Source: Actinomycetota bacterium
GTDB lineage: Bacteria > Actinomycetota > Thermoleophilia > RBG-16-64-13
DNA: 6,137 bases
Direction: 5' to 3'
Assembly (NCBI GenBank): GCA_003157225.1
Contig: PMIZ01000481.1
Coordinates: 1-6,137 of the forward strand
Under the pieces are notes generated by a model. It searched no databases, was not told the origin of the DNA, and was given only the letters and a program-made list of their open reading frames with translations. Below are positions 1 through 5,692 of the stretch, piece after piece (positions within the stretch are counted from its first letter, which is position 1; each line of letters opens with the position of its first letter). Position numbers and translations under genes: made by a program.

Positions 1-947
1 CCGGCTTGTATCCACGGCCCCGACTCTGGGCCGAAGGCAAGGACTGGGAGGGCTATGACGGCCACTTCTCCTATGGGTTCCTCACCGAGCCCGGGGTGTG
101 CCATCCCATCGAAGGAGCCGTCGCTCATCCCTATGACGAGGTCCTGGTGTTCGCCGGCACCGAGCTTGCGGATATCCTCACTCTCGGCGCCGAGATGTCG
201 ATAGAACTCGGCGAAGAGCGGGAGGAGCACATCTTCGATGTACCGACGGTCGTGAGCATTCCCAAGGGACTCCCCCACGGCCAAGTCCGGGTCAGGAAGA
301 TAGGCTCCGAAGCGGTCGCGCACTATCTGTTTGGACTGGCGGCCCAGTACCAGGCCGAGGTGATTCCCGCGAAGTCACTTCCCCCAAGGACGACCGGATT
401 GAAGTACGCCCATCTGGTACATCCCTTGAGGACCAGTCGCAGTCCGGAAGTGATGGCCGCCACGCATGCCAACGACCCGGGGCTCTTGGCCAGGATAGAG
501 GCGGCAAGATCGCAGCACGGCCGGGAGTACGATGACTCAAGAGGCGTGCTCCACCCTAGGGATTTCGAGGGTCCGGGGAGCGCCGATTCCATGATCTGCA
601 TGTTCGGTGAAGATCTCAACGGTTTCCGTTTCAACTTCACGTGGGGGTTCTACAGCAGCACCGGCGGCGCCGGCACCGACACCGACAGATCCAACGAAGG
701 TCACACCCACCCTGAGCCAGAAGCCTTGATATGGGTAGGCCTCAACCCCGGCGACCTGAACTACCTCGGCGCAGAAATTGAGCTAGCGTTGGGCCCCGGG
801 TTGGAGAGACACGTGTTCAGCACACCGACATGTGTGGTCTGCGCGGGGGATTTTGTCCACACGCCGCTGATCACTAGGCGGGTGGATAACCCCTACGTAT
901 TCCTTATCGGATTGCTGGCCGAGGAGTACGTGGGACTCCCCGGGTGA
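1..947 (+). CDS. Two-domain cupin protein, 5' end cut by window edge
   Basis: This is the 3' part of a bicupin gene. The frame is open to base 1 and reads Gly-Leu-Tyr-Pro-Arg-Pro, which matches Gly-Leu-Tyr-Pro-Lys-Pro at residues 21-26 of the complete bicupin at 1876-2841. The TTG at position 6 is therefore an ordinary Leu codon, and about 20 N-terminal residues lie outside the window. Counting from that Leu, the N-terminal cupin has HPYDEVLVFAG at 41-51 and PKGLPH at 86-91. The C-terminal cupin has HTHPEPE at 233-239 and a second-motif His at 285. In the N-terminal half the position of the first His of HxH is Val39. In the C-terminal half the usual PxGxxH is altered to AGDFVH, keeping the His. 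No signal peptide is visible, so a cytosolic metalloprotein is likely. Substrate and reaction are unknown. It is a close paralogue of the 1876-2841 product but clearly diverged, especially in the linker. A promoter of its own for the next gene starts 18 nt downstream, so this gene probably ends an upstream transcript. Confidence 0.85.
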   Translation, partial: GLYPRPRLWAEGKDWEGYDGHFSYGFLTEPGVCHPIEGAVAHPYDEVLVFAGTELADILTLGAEMSIELGEEREEHIFDVPTVVSIPKGLPHGQVRVRKIGSEAVAHYLFGLAAQYQAEVIPAKSLPPRTTGLKYAHLVHPLRTSRSPEVMAATHANDPGLLARIEAARSQHGREYDDSRGVLHPRDFEGPGSADSMICMFGEDLNGFRFNFTWGFYSSTGGAGTDTDRSNEGHTHPEPEALIWVGLNPGDLNYLGAEIELALGPGLERHVFSTPTCVVCAGDFVHTPLITRRVDNPYVFLIGLLAEEYVGLPG

Positions 948-965
948 GTCCGGAAGACCTGCGCC

Positions 966-994
966 TTGACAGCGTGGACGCTCATTGCTAGCCT
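966..994 (+). promoter_or_regulatory. Sigma70-like promoter of the TetR gene
   Basis: A perfect -35 box TTGACA (966-971) is followed by 17 nt and TAGCCT (989-994). The latter matches the -10 consensus at its three most conserved positions (T1, A2, T6). The predicted transcription start is near 1001. The placement between the stop of the upstream bicupin gene and the TetR start, plus a palindrome over the -10 region, supports it. It is assigned by eye only. Confidence 0.55.
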
Positions 995-1005
995 AATTTG
1001 TTAGG
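992..1005 (+). promoter_or_regulatory. Short palindrome over -10/start site, candidate operator
   Basis: CCTAA (992-996) and TTAGG (1001-1005) form a perfect 5-bp inverted repeat around TTTG. It overlaps the end of the predicted -10 box and the predicted transcription start. TetR-family repressors usually bind inverted repeats at just this place and repress their own gene, so it is a candidate half of an autoregulatory operator. The arms are short, so chance occurrence is possible. Confidence 0.35.
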
Positions 1006-1012
1006 TCAAGGG

Positions 1013-1031
1013 GTAGTAGTTGCCCTACTAC
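1013..1031 (+). promoter_or_regulatory. 7-bp inverted repeat in leader of TetR gene
   Basis: GTAGTAG (1013-1019) and CTACTAC (1025-1031) form a perfect 7-bp inverted repeat with a 5-nt centre (TTGCC). It lies about 12-30 nt after the predicted transcription start. It may be a dimeric TetR operator. As RNA, it would instead be a small hairpin that covers the alternative TTG start at 1020, which sits in the loop. It is the most regular palindrome upstream of the regulator and a better operator candidate than the 992-1005 repeat. Confidence 0.45.
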
Positions 1032-1058
1032 AGACGGGAATGCTTGGAGACCGTGTCG

Positions 1059-1700
1059 GTGGAAGAGAAGTCAGAAGTCGAGGAGAGGGTCCTGCAAGCG
1101 GCGAGGAAGCTCTTCCTCGCCCGCGGGGTCGCGAAGACGCCGCTGAGGGCTGTCGCCGCCGAGGCGGGCACCAGCGAAAGCGGGATCCTCAGGTTCTTCA
1201 GGGACAAGGACGACCTGGTCCACGCCGTGATCGATTCGTGCTGGGTCGAAGTGAACGCCCGCATTGCCGAAGCGTTGCGCGTGAACTCGGAGCGCAGCGA
1301 CGATCCGCGCTTCCTGCTGATCGAAGTAGTGCGGGCCATATTGGAGCACGCGGCAACCGACAAACGAGCGAGGTCGTTTCTCGTCAGCCATTTTCACTAC
1401 ACGTTGTCGGCCGGCTCCGACGAGAAGCACCCCACGGCCAATGCGTCCCGGTTCAACGCATACCGTGAGTATCGATTGACTATCGACGAACTGTGCGCAC
1501 GCATTGCAGCCTACGATCCGGGTCTCCGCGAGGCCGGGATCACTCAGGCCGGGCTGTGTCATCTGACTCTCTCCCTTCTCTACGGGATTTCCGGCGGGTG
1601 GTACCTGTCCGAGCGAAATCCGATGGTCCACGGCCCGGCTGTGCCTCTCGAGGACGCCCTTGTCGTCCTTCGCAGAGTCGTCTATGCGGATGGAAGCTGA
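1059..1700 (+). CDS. TetR/AcrR-family transcriptional regulator
   Basis: This is a one-component DNA-binding repressor, 213 aa from GTG 1059. That length is typical for TetR family members. The N-terminal helix (ERVLQAARKLFLARGV, about residues 9-24) leads into a helix-turn-helix (about 27-48: TPLRAVAAEAGTSESGILRFF). The family signature DKDDLVHAV follows at about 49-57. The C-terminal ligand and dimer domain (about 60-213) is divergent and does not reveal the ligand. GTG 1059 was chosen because GGAGA (1046-1050) lies 8 nt upstream and it leaves the usual short arm before helix 1. GTG 1053 and TTG 1020 are in-frame alternatives. TTG 1020 has AAGGGG at 1008-1013 and would add 13 residues. The gene has its own promoter at 966-994 with palindromes, so autoregulation is likely. 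The adjacent bicupin genes are plausible targets by position, but no matching operator was seen upstream of 1876. Confidence 0.88.
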   Translation: MEEKSEVEERVLQAARKLFLARGVAKTPLRAVAAEAGTSESGILRFFRDKDDLVHAVIDSCWVEVNARIAEALRVNSERSDDPRFLLIEVVRAILEHAATDKRARSFLVSHFHYTLSAGSDEKHPTANASRFNAYREYRLTIDELCARIAAYDPGLREAGITQAGLCHLTLSLLYGISGGWYLSERNPMVHGPAVPLEDALVVLRRVVYADGS

Positions 1701-1725
1701 CAAGGCTGTCTCAAGGCAACAATAT
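1697..1725 (+). promoter_or_regulatory. Weak candidate promoter for the bicupin gene
   Basis: CTGACA (1697-1702, five of six consensus bases, overlapping the TetR stop codon) is followed after 17 nt by CAATAT (1720-1725, three of six). If used, transcription would start near 1732 and give a leader of about 145 nt before the GTG at 1876. The rest of the 1701-1875 gap shows no clear palindrome, RNA structure or gene. Read-through from the TetR promoter is an equally good explanation for expression of the bicupin gene. Confidence 0.2.
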
Positions 1726-1861
1726 GGATATCGGGTTACACCAATCCTCGTGCCACGGATCCAGCCGGTAGGGGGATTGGAGTTCACCTCCCTCTGGCAG
1801 CGAGAGCGCATCGCTTCCAGAGGTGCGGAACTCAACGCGGAAATGCTCGAACAGACATCTC

Positions 1862-1868
1862 AAGGAGG
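1862..1868 (+). promoter_or_regulatory. Shine-Dalgarno fixing the bicupin start
   Basis: AAGGAGG is a full-length match to the anti-Shine-Dalgarno, 7 nt before GTG 1876. It decides the start of the bicupin gene against the much longer open frame, which reaches back to 1660 inside the TetR gene. It also decides against ATG 1843, which has no properly spaced ribosome binding site. Confidence 0.85.
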
Positions 1869-1875
1869 CGGCGAA

Positions 1876-2841
1876 GTGGTACAGAAACTCTATCCCCATC
1901 TGATCAAGCCGGCGCTCGTCAAGCAGGGGCCCGCCGGGCTGTATCCGAAGCCGCGGATCTGGATGGACGCCAAGGACATGGAGGGCTTCAACGCCTACCT
2001 ATCCTACGGTTTCATAACGGAGCCGGGCACGCTCCATCCGGTCGAAGGCATGGTAGTCCATCCCTATGACGAGGTCCTGGTTTTTGCCGGTTATCAGGAC
2101 GGCGACATACGTCGCATGGAAGCGGAGATATCCATACAACTCGGCGCGGAGCGGGAGGTGCACACCTTCCACAAACCTACCTACGTCGTAATCCCCAGGG
2201 GTACGCCGCACGGTCCCGTCACGACCCACTGGGTGGACAGACCGATAGCCCACTACGTCGTCGGCCTTTCGCCCGAGTACAAGGCGGACGTGCTGCCCGC
2301 GGGCACTCCGACCACAGGCTCTAAGTACGCCCACCTGGTCAAGAACCTTCGGTGTGAGCTTCCCGACGCCCTGAAGACAATGACGGGCGAAGAGAAGCGC
2401 GGACCGACCTATGCCGACATCATGGACGAGGACGGGATACTCCATCCGGTCAAGTTCGGTGTGGGGCCTGGCAACGGCGATGAGATAGTCTGGCTGTTCG
2501 GCGACAACCTCGAGGGCATGGACGTCAACTTCACCTGGGGCTACTACACGAAGACTGGCAAGTGGCACAGAGGTGGGGAAGTCCATACCCACCCCGAAGC
2601 CGAGATACTATGCTACCTAGGGCTCGACCCGGAAAACCTCGACTATCTGGGCGCGGAGCTCGAGCTGGGCATGGGCAAGGAGCGCGAAAGGCACGTCTTC
2701 AACACGCCGACCGTCGCCGTCTGCCCGGAAGGGTTCCCTCACCTGCCGCTCATCACAAGGTGGGTCGACAAGCCCTATGCCTTCATCGTCGTGTGCTTGA
2801 GTGGCGAGCATGACTCGCCATGGGTGGAAGTCGAGGAGTAG
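1876..2841 (+). CDS. Two-domain cupin (bicupin) metalloprotein of unknown substrate
   Basis: The protein is 321 aa from GTG 1876 and has no signal peptide or membrane segment. It is built of two homologous halves. Half one (about 40-135) has SYGFITEP, then HPYDEVLVFAG (62-72) and PRGTPH (107-112). Half two (about 215-310) has HTHPEAE (237-243) and PEGFPH (284-289). Both halves end in a matching TxxVDxP segment followed by a hydrophobic strand. The second half keeps the full cupin metal set: His237, His239, Glu243, His289. The first half has Val60 in place of the first His. This suggests one normal metal site per chain and a second half with altered or structural function. A conserved KYAHLV linker (150-155) is shared with the upstream paralogue. 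Cupins include dioxygenases, decarboxylases, isomerases and binding proteins, and nothing here picks one. It follows the TetR gene by 175 nt and is followed by a strong hairpin, so it may be a single-gene unit or the end of a TetR transcript. Confidence 0.85.
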   Translation: MVQKLYPHLIKPALVKQGPAGLYPKPRIWMDAKDMEGFNAYLSYGFITEPGTLHPVEGMVVHPYDEVLVFAGYQDGDIRRMEAEISIQLGAEREVHTFHKPTYVVIPRGTPHGPVTTHWVDRPIAHYVVGLSPEYKADVLPAGTPTTGSKYAHLVKNLRCELPDALKTMTGEEKRGPTYADIMDEDGILHPVKFGVGPGNGDEIVWLFGDNLEGMDVNFTWGYYTKTGKWHRGGEVHTHPEAEILCYLGLDPENLDYLGAELELGMGKERERHVFNTPTVAVCPEGFPHLPLITRWVDKPYAFIVVCLSGEHDSPWVEVEE

Positions 2842-2868
2842 ACCGCTAGTGGTTCAACCGCATAGTGC

Positions 2869-2904
2869 GCAAGACGTGGGAGGCACCGGCCTCCCACGTC
2901 TTGC
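2869..2904 (+). terminator. Perfect 16-bp hairpin after the bicupin gene
   Basis: Bases 2869-2884 (GCAAGACGTGGGAGGC) pair perfectly with 2889-2904 around an ACCG tetraloop. It starts 28 nt after the bicupin stop codon and ends 39 nt before the AKR start. The stem is long and GC-rich, as in intrinsic terminators, but the following bases (TCTGCGCC) are not a T-run. It may terminate on the + strand only partly. Alternatively it protects the 3' end of the upstream mRNA or sets the ratio of bicupin to AKR expression. Confidence 0.65.
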
Positions 2905-2943
2905 TCTGCGCCGCCCTGAGCAAAGCACCGTTGGGCAGGCATC

Positions 2944-4089
2944 GTGAAATACCGTGGATTTGGGCGACTCGACTGGCAATCATCCGTCCTGGGGGTGGGC
3001 GTCATGCGCCTGCCCACTCGTGTCGTGGGAAGTCAGAGCGCCATCGACGAGGCTGAAGCGATCAGGATCATCAGGCACGGCATCGACCGGGGTGTCAACT
3101 ATGTCGACCTCGGCTTCCCCTGGGACATGGCGCGTCACGAGCCGATCATCCGCGTCGTCGGCAAGGCCCTCCAAGACGGATACCGCGAGCGGGTCAAGCT
3201 CGCGCTCACAATCCCCGCCTTCATGATCTCGTCGCCCAAGGACTTCGATCGCAGCCTGGATGGCCAACTGGAGTGGCTGGGCTCGGACGGTGTGGACTTC
3301 TGCCTCCTCGGCCGGCTGACGCGAGACAACTGGCCTGGGCTGGAGGAGATGGGCATTCTGAGCCGCCTTGAAGAAGCACAGTCCGACGGTCGCATCCAAC
3401 ACGCGGGTTTCTCCTTCCACGATCACTACCAGGTGCTCAAGAGCATCATTCGAAGCTATGACCGTTGGATCGTCTGCAGCGTCCAGTACAGCTACATGGA
3501 CGTCAAGCATGACCCCGGCGCGAACGGCATCCGCTACGCGGCGGAACAGGGCCTGGCCGTGGTCGCCACAGAGCCGTTCAAGGGCGGGAGGCTCACGAAA
3601 GAGCCCCCCGAGGAGGTGCGCCAGGTATGGGCCCGGTCTCCGCGGGAATGGTCCCGCGCCGAGTGGGCGTTGCGCTTCGTCTGGAACCATCCTGGTATCT
3701 CCGTCGCGGTGGGCGACATGGGCAGCATGGAGCAGATCGTCGAGAATCTGAAGGTGGCAGAGACGGCCGAGGCGGACAACCTTTCCATCCCTGACGAAGT
3801 GACGATTGGGAACGTGCGAGACGCGTTCCGAAAGCGGCAGCAGGTGCCGTGCCCCTCCTGCCGCCCCTGCATGCCCTGTCCGGAGGGCATCGACGTGCCG
3901 CGCTTCTTTGAGATCTACAACGACGCGGCCATGTACGAGGACGTGGAGACGGCACGGTCGCTCTGCATCCGAGAGCGCATCTATCCTGAGGACTGCACCG
4001 AGTGCCGGCACTGCGAGGCTCGTTGCACCAAAAGACTACCTATGGTCGATTGGCTCGCGCGGGGGAGATCCTTCCTGGGGCTCACCTGA
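2944..4089 (+). CDS. Aldo/keto reductase-like protein with C-terminal [4Fe-4S] domain
   Basis: This 381-aa protein has an AKR TIM-barrel (about 1-285) followed by a cysteine-rich ferredoxin-like tail. The opening MKYRGFGRLDWQSSVLGVGVM fits the family start and supports GTG 2944, although its ribosome site (GGCAGG, 2934-2939) is modest. Cofactor-side motifs are present: GFSFHD (155-160), VQYSYMD (180-186), EPFKGGRL (210-217) and MGSMEQIVENLK (259-270). The tail has C303-x2-C306-x2-C309-x2-C312-P, then C351-x2-C354-x2-C357-x3-C361, enough for two [4Fe-4S] clusters. The classical Asp-Tyr-Lys-His tetrad is eroded. Asp55 is kept, but the Tyr position is Trp60, the Lys position Thr89 and the His position Gly123 (aligned from memory with the Fe-S AKR family). 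Normal carbonyl reduction is therefore doubtful, and an Fe-S-dependent redox role or electron transfer is possible. The protein is cytosolic. It lies between bicupin and small-cupin genes and runs convergently into the latter. Confidence 0.88.
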   Translation: MKYRGFGRLDWQSSVLGVGVMRLPTRVVGSQSAIDEAEAIRIIRHGIDRGVNYVDLGFPWDMARHEPIIRVVGKALQDGYRERVKLALTIPAFMISSPKDFDRSLDGQLEWLGSDGVDFCLLGRLTRDNWPGLEEMGILSRLEEAQSDGRIQHAGFSFHDHYQVLKSIIRSYDRWIVCSVQYSYMDVKHDPGANGIRYAAEQGLAVVATEPFKGGRLTKEPPEEVRQVWARSPREWSRAEWALRFVWNHPGISVAVGDMGSMEQIVENLKVAETAEADNLSIPDEVTIGNVRDAFRKRQQVPCPSCRPCMPCPEGIDVPRFFEIYNDAAMYEDVETARSLCIRERIYPEDCTECRHCEARCTKRLPMVDWLARGRSFLGLT

Positions 4090-4133
4090 CGGCCACGGGT
4101 TGACACCAAGAGCTTGCTTCGTCGCAACCAGCC

Positions 4134-4622
4134 TTAGACCACTCCGTAGCCCGCCGGCGGAGGATCGATCGGATCGTGAGGGTACGGGTAGTGCGTAACC
4201 GTCGGTGCCGATGCGATCCAGACGATGGGCGAATTCACCTCGTGAAACACGACCGGGCAATGGTAGACACCTCTCGGGCAGAAGACAGCACAAGTCTTGG
4301 TCAATATGTACTTCTCATCTTCTATCCACATTTCTACTACCCCGTCCAGCTCATGGGGCTTATCGACGTTCGTCCCTATGAACGTAACGTACTCATCATA
4401 CGAATGGACATGCCCTTGAGGATGGCCTTCGAACCAACCTAGCGGCTTCGTGATGAGCGCGATGTTCAGATAGGTGGCATTCGGTACGGCGCCCTGAAGC
4501 TCATTGTTGATCCAGACTACGTTGGTACCGCCTGCTTCCTTCGGATTAGCAGGGCGAGACTCCATCGGCGGATCTATCGTCTTCTCGATGACGTATTTAG
4601 CGTATTTCTTCTCGCCTGGCAT
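4134..4622 (-). CDS. Small single-domain cupin protein (copy A)
   Basis: The protein is 162 aa from an ATG (4620-4622) with GGGAGGAG 10 nt upstream. It opens MPGEKKYAKYVIEKT, like copies B and C. The cupin core has HVHSYDE (71-77; metal ligands His71, His73, Glu77), FIG (81-83), WIEDEKY (99-105) and CPRGVYH (115-121; ligand His121). The invariant FHEVNSPIV follows at 126-134. The C-terminal tail DPIDPPPAGYG (150-160) is shared with copies C and D. The full ligand set predicts a bound divalent metal. The reaction is unknown, and binding or sensing is as possible as catalysis. It is the last gene of the minus-strand row, 39 nt after copy B, and ends 44 nt from the convergent AKR gene. Cys111, Cys115 and Cys122 lie near the metal motif. 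Only copy A has Cys at 115, and B and D lack the equivalent of 122. Confidence 0.88.
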   Translation of the reverse strand: MPGEKKYAKYVIEKTIDPPMESRPANPKEAGGTNVVWINNELQGAVPNATYLNIALITKPLGWFEGHPQGHVHSYDEYVTFIGTNVDKPHELDGVVEMWIEDEKYILTKTCAVFCPRGVYHCPVVFHEVNSPIVWIASAPTVTHYPYPHDPIDPPPAGYGVV

Positions 4623-4632
4623 TCTGTTTTCA

Positions 4633-4640
4633 CTCCTCCC
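4633..4640 (-). promoter_or_regulatory. Ribosome binding site of small cupin A
   Basis: Read on the - strand, GGGAGGAG stands 10 nt before the ATG at 4622. The 20 nt before the start (GGAGGAG, a purine, GAAAA, a short spacer, AGA) are nearly the same in front of copy C. The duplication therefore carried the ribosome binding region along with the gene. Confidence 0.7.
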
Positions 4641-4661
4641 GCCAAAATCGGTACCTTGTCC

Positions 4662-5105
4662 CTACATCATCCCGTAGCTGTAGTTGGTCGCTGCCGACGA
4701 CTCGACCCAGACGATGGGCGAGTTGACTTCGTGAAACACGCAGGGGGAATGGTAGATGCCTTTCGGAACAAAAACAGCGCAACTCTTGGTCAAGACGTAC
4801 TTCTCGTCCTCTATCCAGAACTCGACCACTCCGTCCAGATCGTAGGGCTTCTCGATGTTGGTCCCGATGAATGTCACGTACTCGTCGAATGCGTGGACAT
4901 GCTGCTGGAACGGTCCCACCTCCGTCGGTTTTGCGATGATTTCGGCGTTCATATAGGTGGCGTTCGGCACCGTCCCTTGAAGCTCGTCGTTGATCAAGAG
5001 CACGTTCGTGCCTCCGGCCGGCATGGGAGCGCCCGGGAGAGGGTTTGACGAAAGCTCAGCCGTCTTCTCGATGATGTATTTCGCGTACTTCTTCTCGTCT
5101 GGCAT
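4662..5105 (-). CDS. Small single-domain cupin protein (copy B), shortened tail
   Basis: The protein is 147 aa from an ATG (5103-5105) with AGGGGT 8 nt upstream, a weaker site than those of A and C. It opens MPDEKKYAKYIIEKT. The core is intact, with HVHAFDE (69-75; ligands His69, His71, Glu75), FWIEDEKYVLTKS and VPKGIYH (113-119; ligand His119), then FHEVNSPIV. The end differs from its sisters. Where A, C and D continue with about 13 residues ending DPxDPxPAxYGV, B goes from NY directly to SYGMM and stops. This looks like an in-frame loss of most of the tail, while the last Tyr-Gly is kept. The N-terminal stretch 16-30 is also the most diverged. It lies 46 nt after copy C and 39 nt before copy A, with no terminator between them, so co-transcription is likely. 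Function is unknown. Confidence 0.87.
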   Translation of the reverse strand: MPDEKKYAKYIIEKTAELSSNPLPGAPMPAGGTNVLLINDELQGTVPNATYMNAEIIAKPTEVGPFQQHVHAFDEYVTFIGTNIEKPYDLDGVVEFWIEDEKYVLTKSCAVFVPKGIYHSPCVFHEVNSPIVWVESSAATNYSYGMM

Positions 5106-5151
5106 CCTATTTCACCCCTGGTGTTGTTCGCTTCCTCGCGACGCAATCGCC

Positions 5152-5631
5152 CTAGAGCACTCCGTATGCCGCCGGCGCTGGATCAATGGGGTCCCGAGGT
5201 TCTGTGCAATGGGTGGCGGCTGCTGACGCAATGAAAACGATGGGCGAGTTGACTTCGTGAAACACGAACGGGCAGTGGAAGACCCCTTTTGGAACGAAGA
5301 TGGTACAACTCTTGGTCAAGATGTACTTCTCGTCTTCAATCCAGAATTCCGCCACTCCGTCCAGATCGAAGGGCTTCTCGATGTTTGTCCCGATGAAAGT
5401 GACGTACTCGTCAAACGAATGGGCATGTTGCCGAAATGGCCCCGGGTGCAACGGCTTGGTGATGAGCGTAGCTTCCAGAAAGGTGGCATTCGGCATGGCA
5501 CCGTCGAGCCCGTTGTTGATGTAGATCACGTTCGAACCGCCGTGCGCCTTGGGGTCGGCAGGGCGAGGGTATGACGGCGGCTCAGGGGTCTTGTCGATGA
5601 TGTATCTCGCGTACTTCTTTTCGCCTGGCAT
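5152..5631 (-). CDS. Small single-domain cupin protein (copy C)
   Basis: The protein is 159 aa from the ATG at 5629-5631, which has GGAGGAG 9 nt upstream and gives the same MPGEKKYARY opening as its paralogues. The frame is open to an ATG at 5673, but that would add 14 residues unlike any sister and place the ribosome site inside the gene. The core has HAHSFDE (69-75; ligands His69, His71, Glu75), FWIEDEKYILTKS, VPKGVFH (113-119; ligand His119) and FHEVNSPIV. The tail is DPIDPAPAAYGV. It is closest to the partial copy D, sharing a 37-nt identical stretch in the core. It is probably the first gene of a C-B-A transcript, because two hairpins lie upstream between it and copy D. Substrate is unknown. 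Confidence 0.88.
   Translation of the reverse strand: MPGEKKYARYIIDKTPEPPSYPRPADPKAHGGSNVIYINNGLDGAMPNATFLEATLITKPLHPGPFRQHAHSFDEYVTFIGTNIEKPFDLDGVAEFWIEDEKYILTKSCTIFVPKGVFHCPFVFHEVNSPIVFIASAAATHCTEPRDPIDPAPAAYGVL
5310..5346. repeat. 37-nt stretch identical between copies C and D (copy C side)
   Basis: Bases 5310-5346 are identical to 5916-5952. The stretch encodes the FWIEDEKYILTK segment on the - strand. Neighbouring parts of the two genes differ at many third positions. This block therefore marks either strong constraint, a recent duplication or local gene conversion. Confidence 0.7.
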
Positions 5632-5640
5632 TCTTTTTCG

Positions 5641-5647
5641 CTCCTCC
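5641..5647 (-). promoter_or_regulatory. Ribosome binding site of small cupin C, decides the start
   Basis: GGAGGAG on the - strand stands 9 nt before the ATG at 5631. It favours this start over the in-frame ATG at 5673, for which the site would lie within the coding region. Confidence 0.75.
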
Positions 5648-5692
5648 GCAACGCCCGTTGACGTTGGCCTCAAGGGCTGTGTTTTCGACTCC

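Noticed and set aside
6..8. TTG at position 6 as the start of the first bicupin
   Set aside because: The frame continues upstream to the window edge, and Gly-Leu-Tyr-Pro-Arg-Pro matches internal residues of the complete paralogue. The codon is an internal Leu.
1071..1835. 254-codon open frame on the - strand across the TetR gene
   Set aside because: It is a shadow of the TetR gene that also crosses the gap and would end in the neighbouring frame. No recognisable domain is present.
1660..1875. N-terminal extension of the bicupin back to TTG 1660 or ATG 1843
   Set aside because: The extension overlaps the TetR gene and has no cupin-like or paralogue-like sequence. The perfect AAGGAGG 7 nt before GTG 1876 marks the true start.
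1701..1875. Riboswitch or structured leader before the bicupin
   Set aside because: The gap contains only short, scattered complementary pieces (such as GGAG/CTCC near 1780) and no recognised riboswitch core.
2980..4011. Long open frame (343 codons) on the - strand opposite the AKR gene
   Set aside because: It is an antisense shadow of a strongly supported AKR gene in GC-rich DNA. The translation shows no domain, and there is no ribosome site.
4656..5574. Plus-strand open frames opposite small cupins B and C
   Set aside because: They resemble one another only because they are antisense translations of paralogous genes. The minus-strand frames have the cupin motifs and ribosome sites.
5632..5673. 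Start of small cupin C at ATG 5673
   Set aside because: It would add 14 residues not found in its sisters and put the GGAGGAG site inside the gene. ATG 5631 matches the common MPGEKKYA opening.
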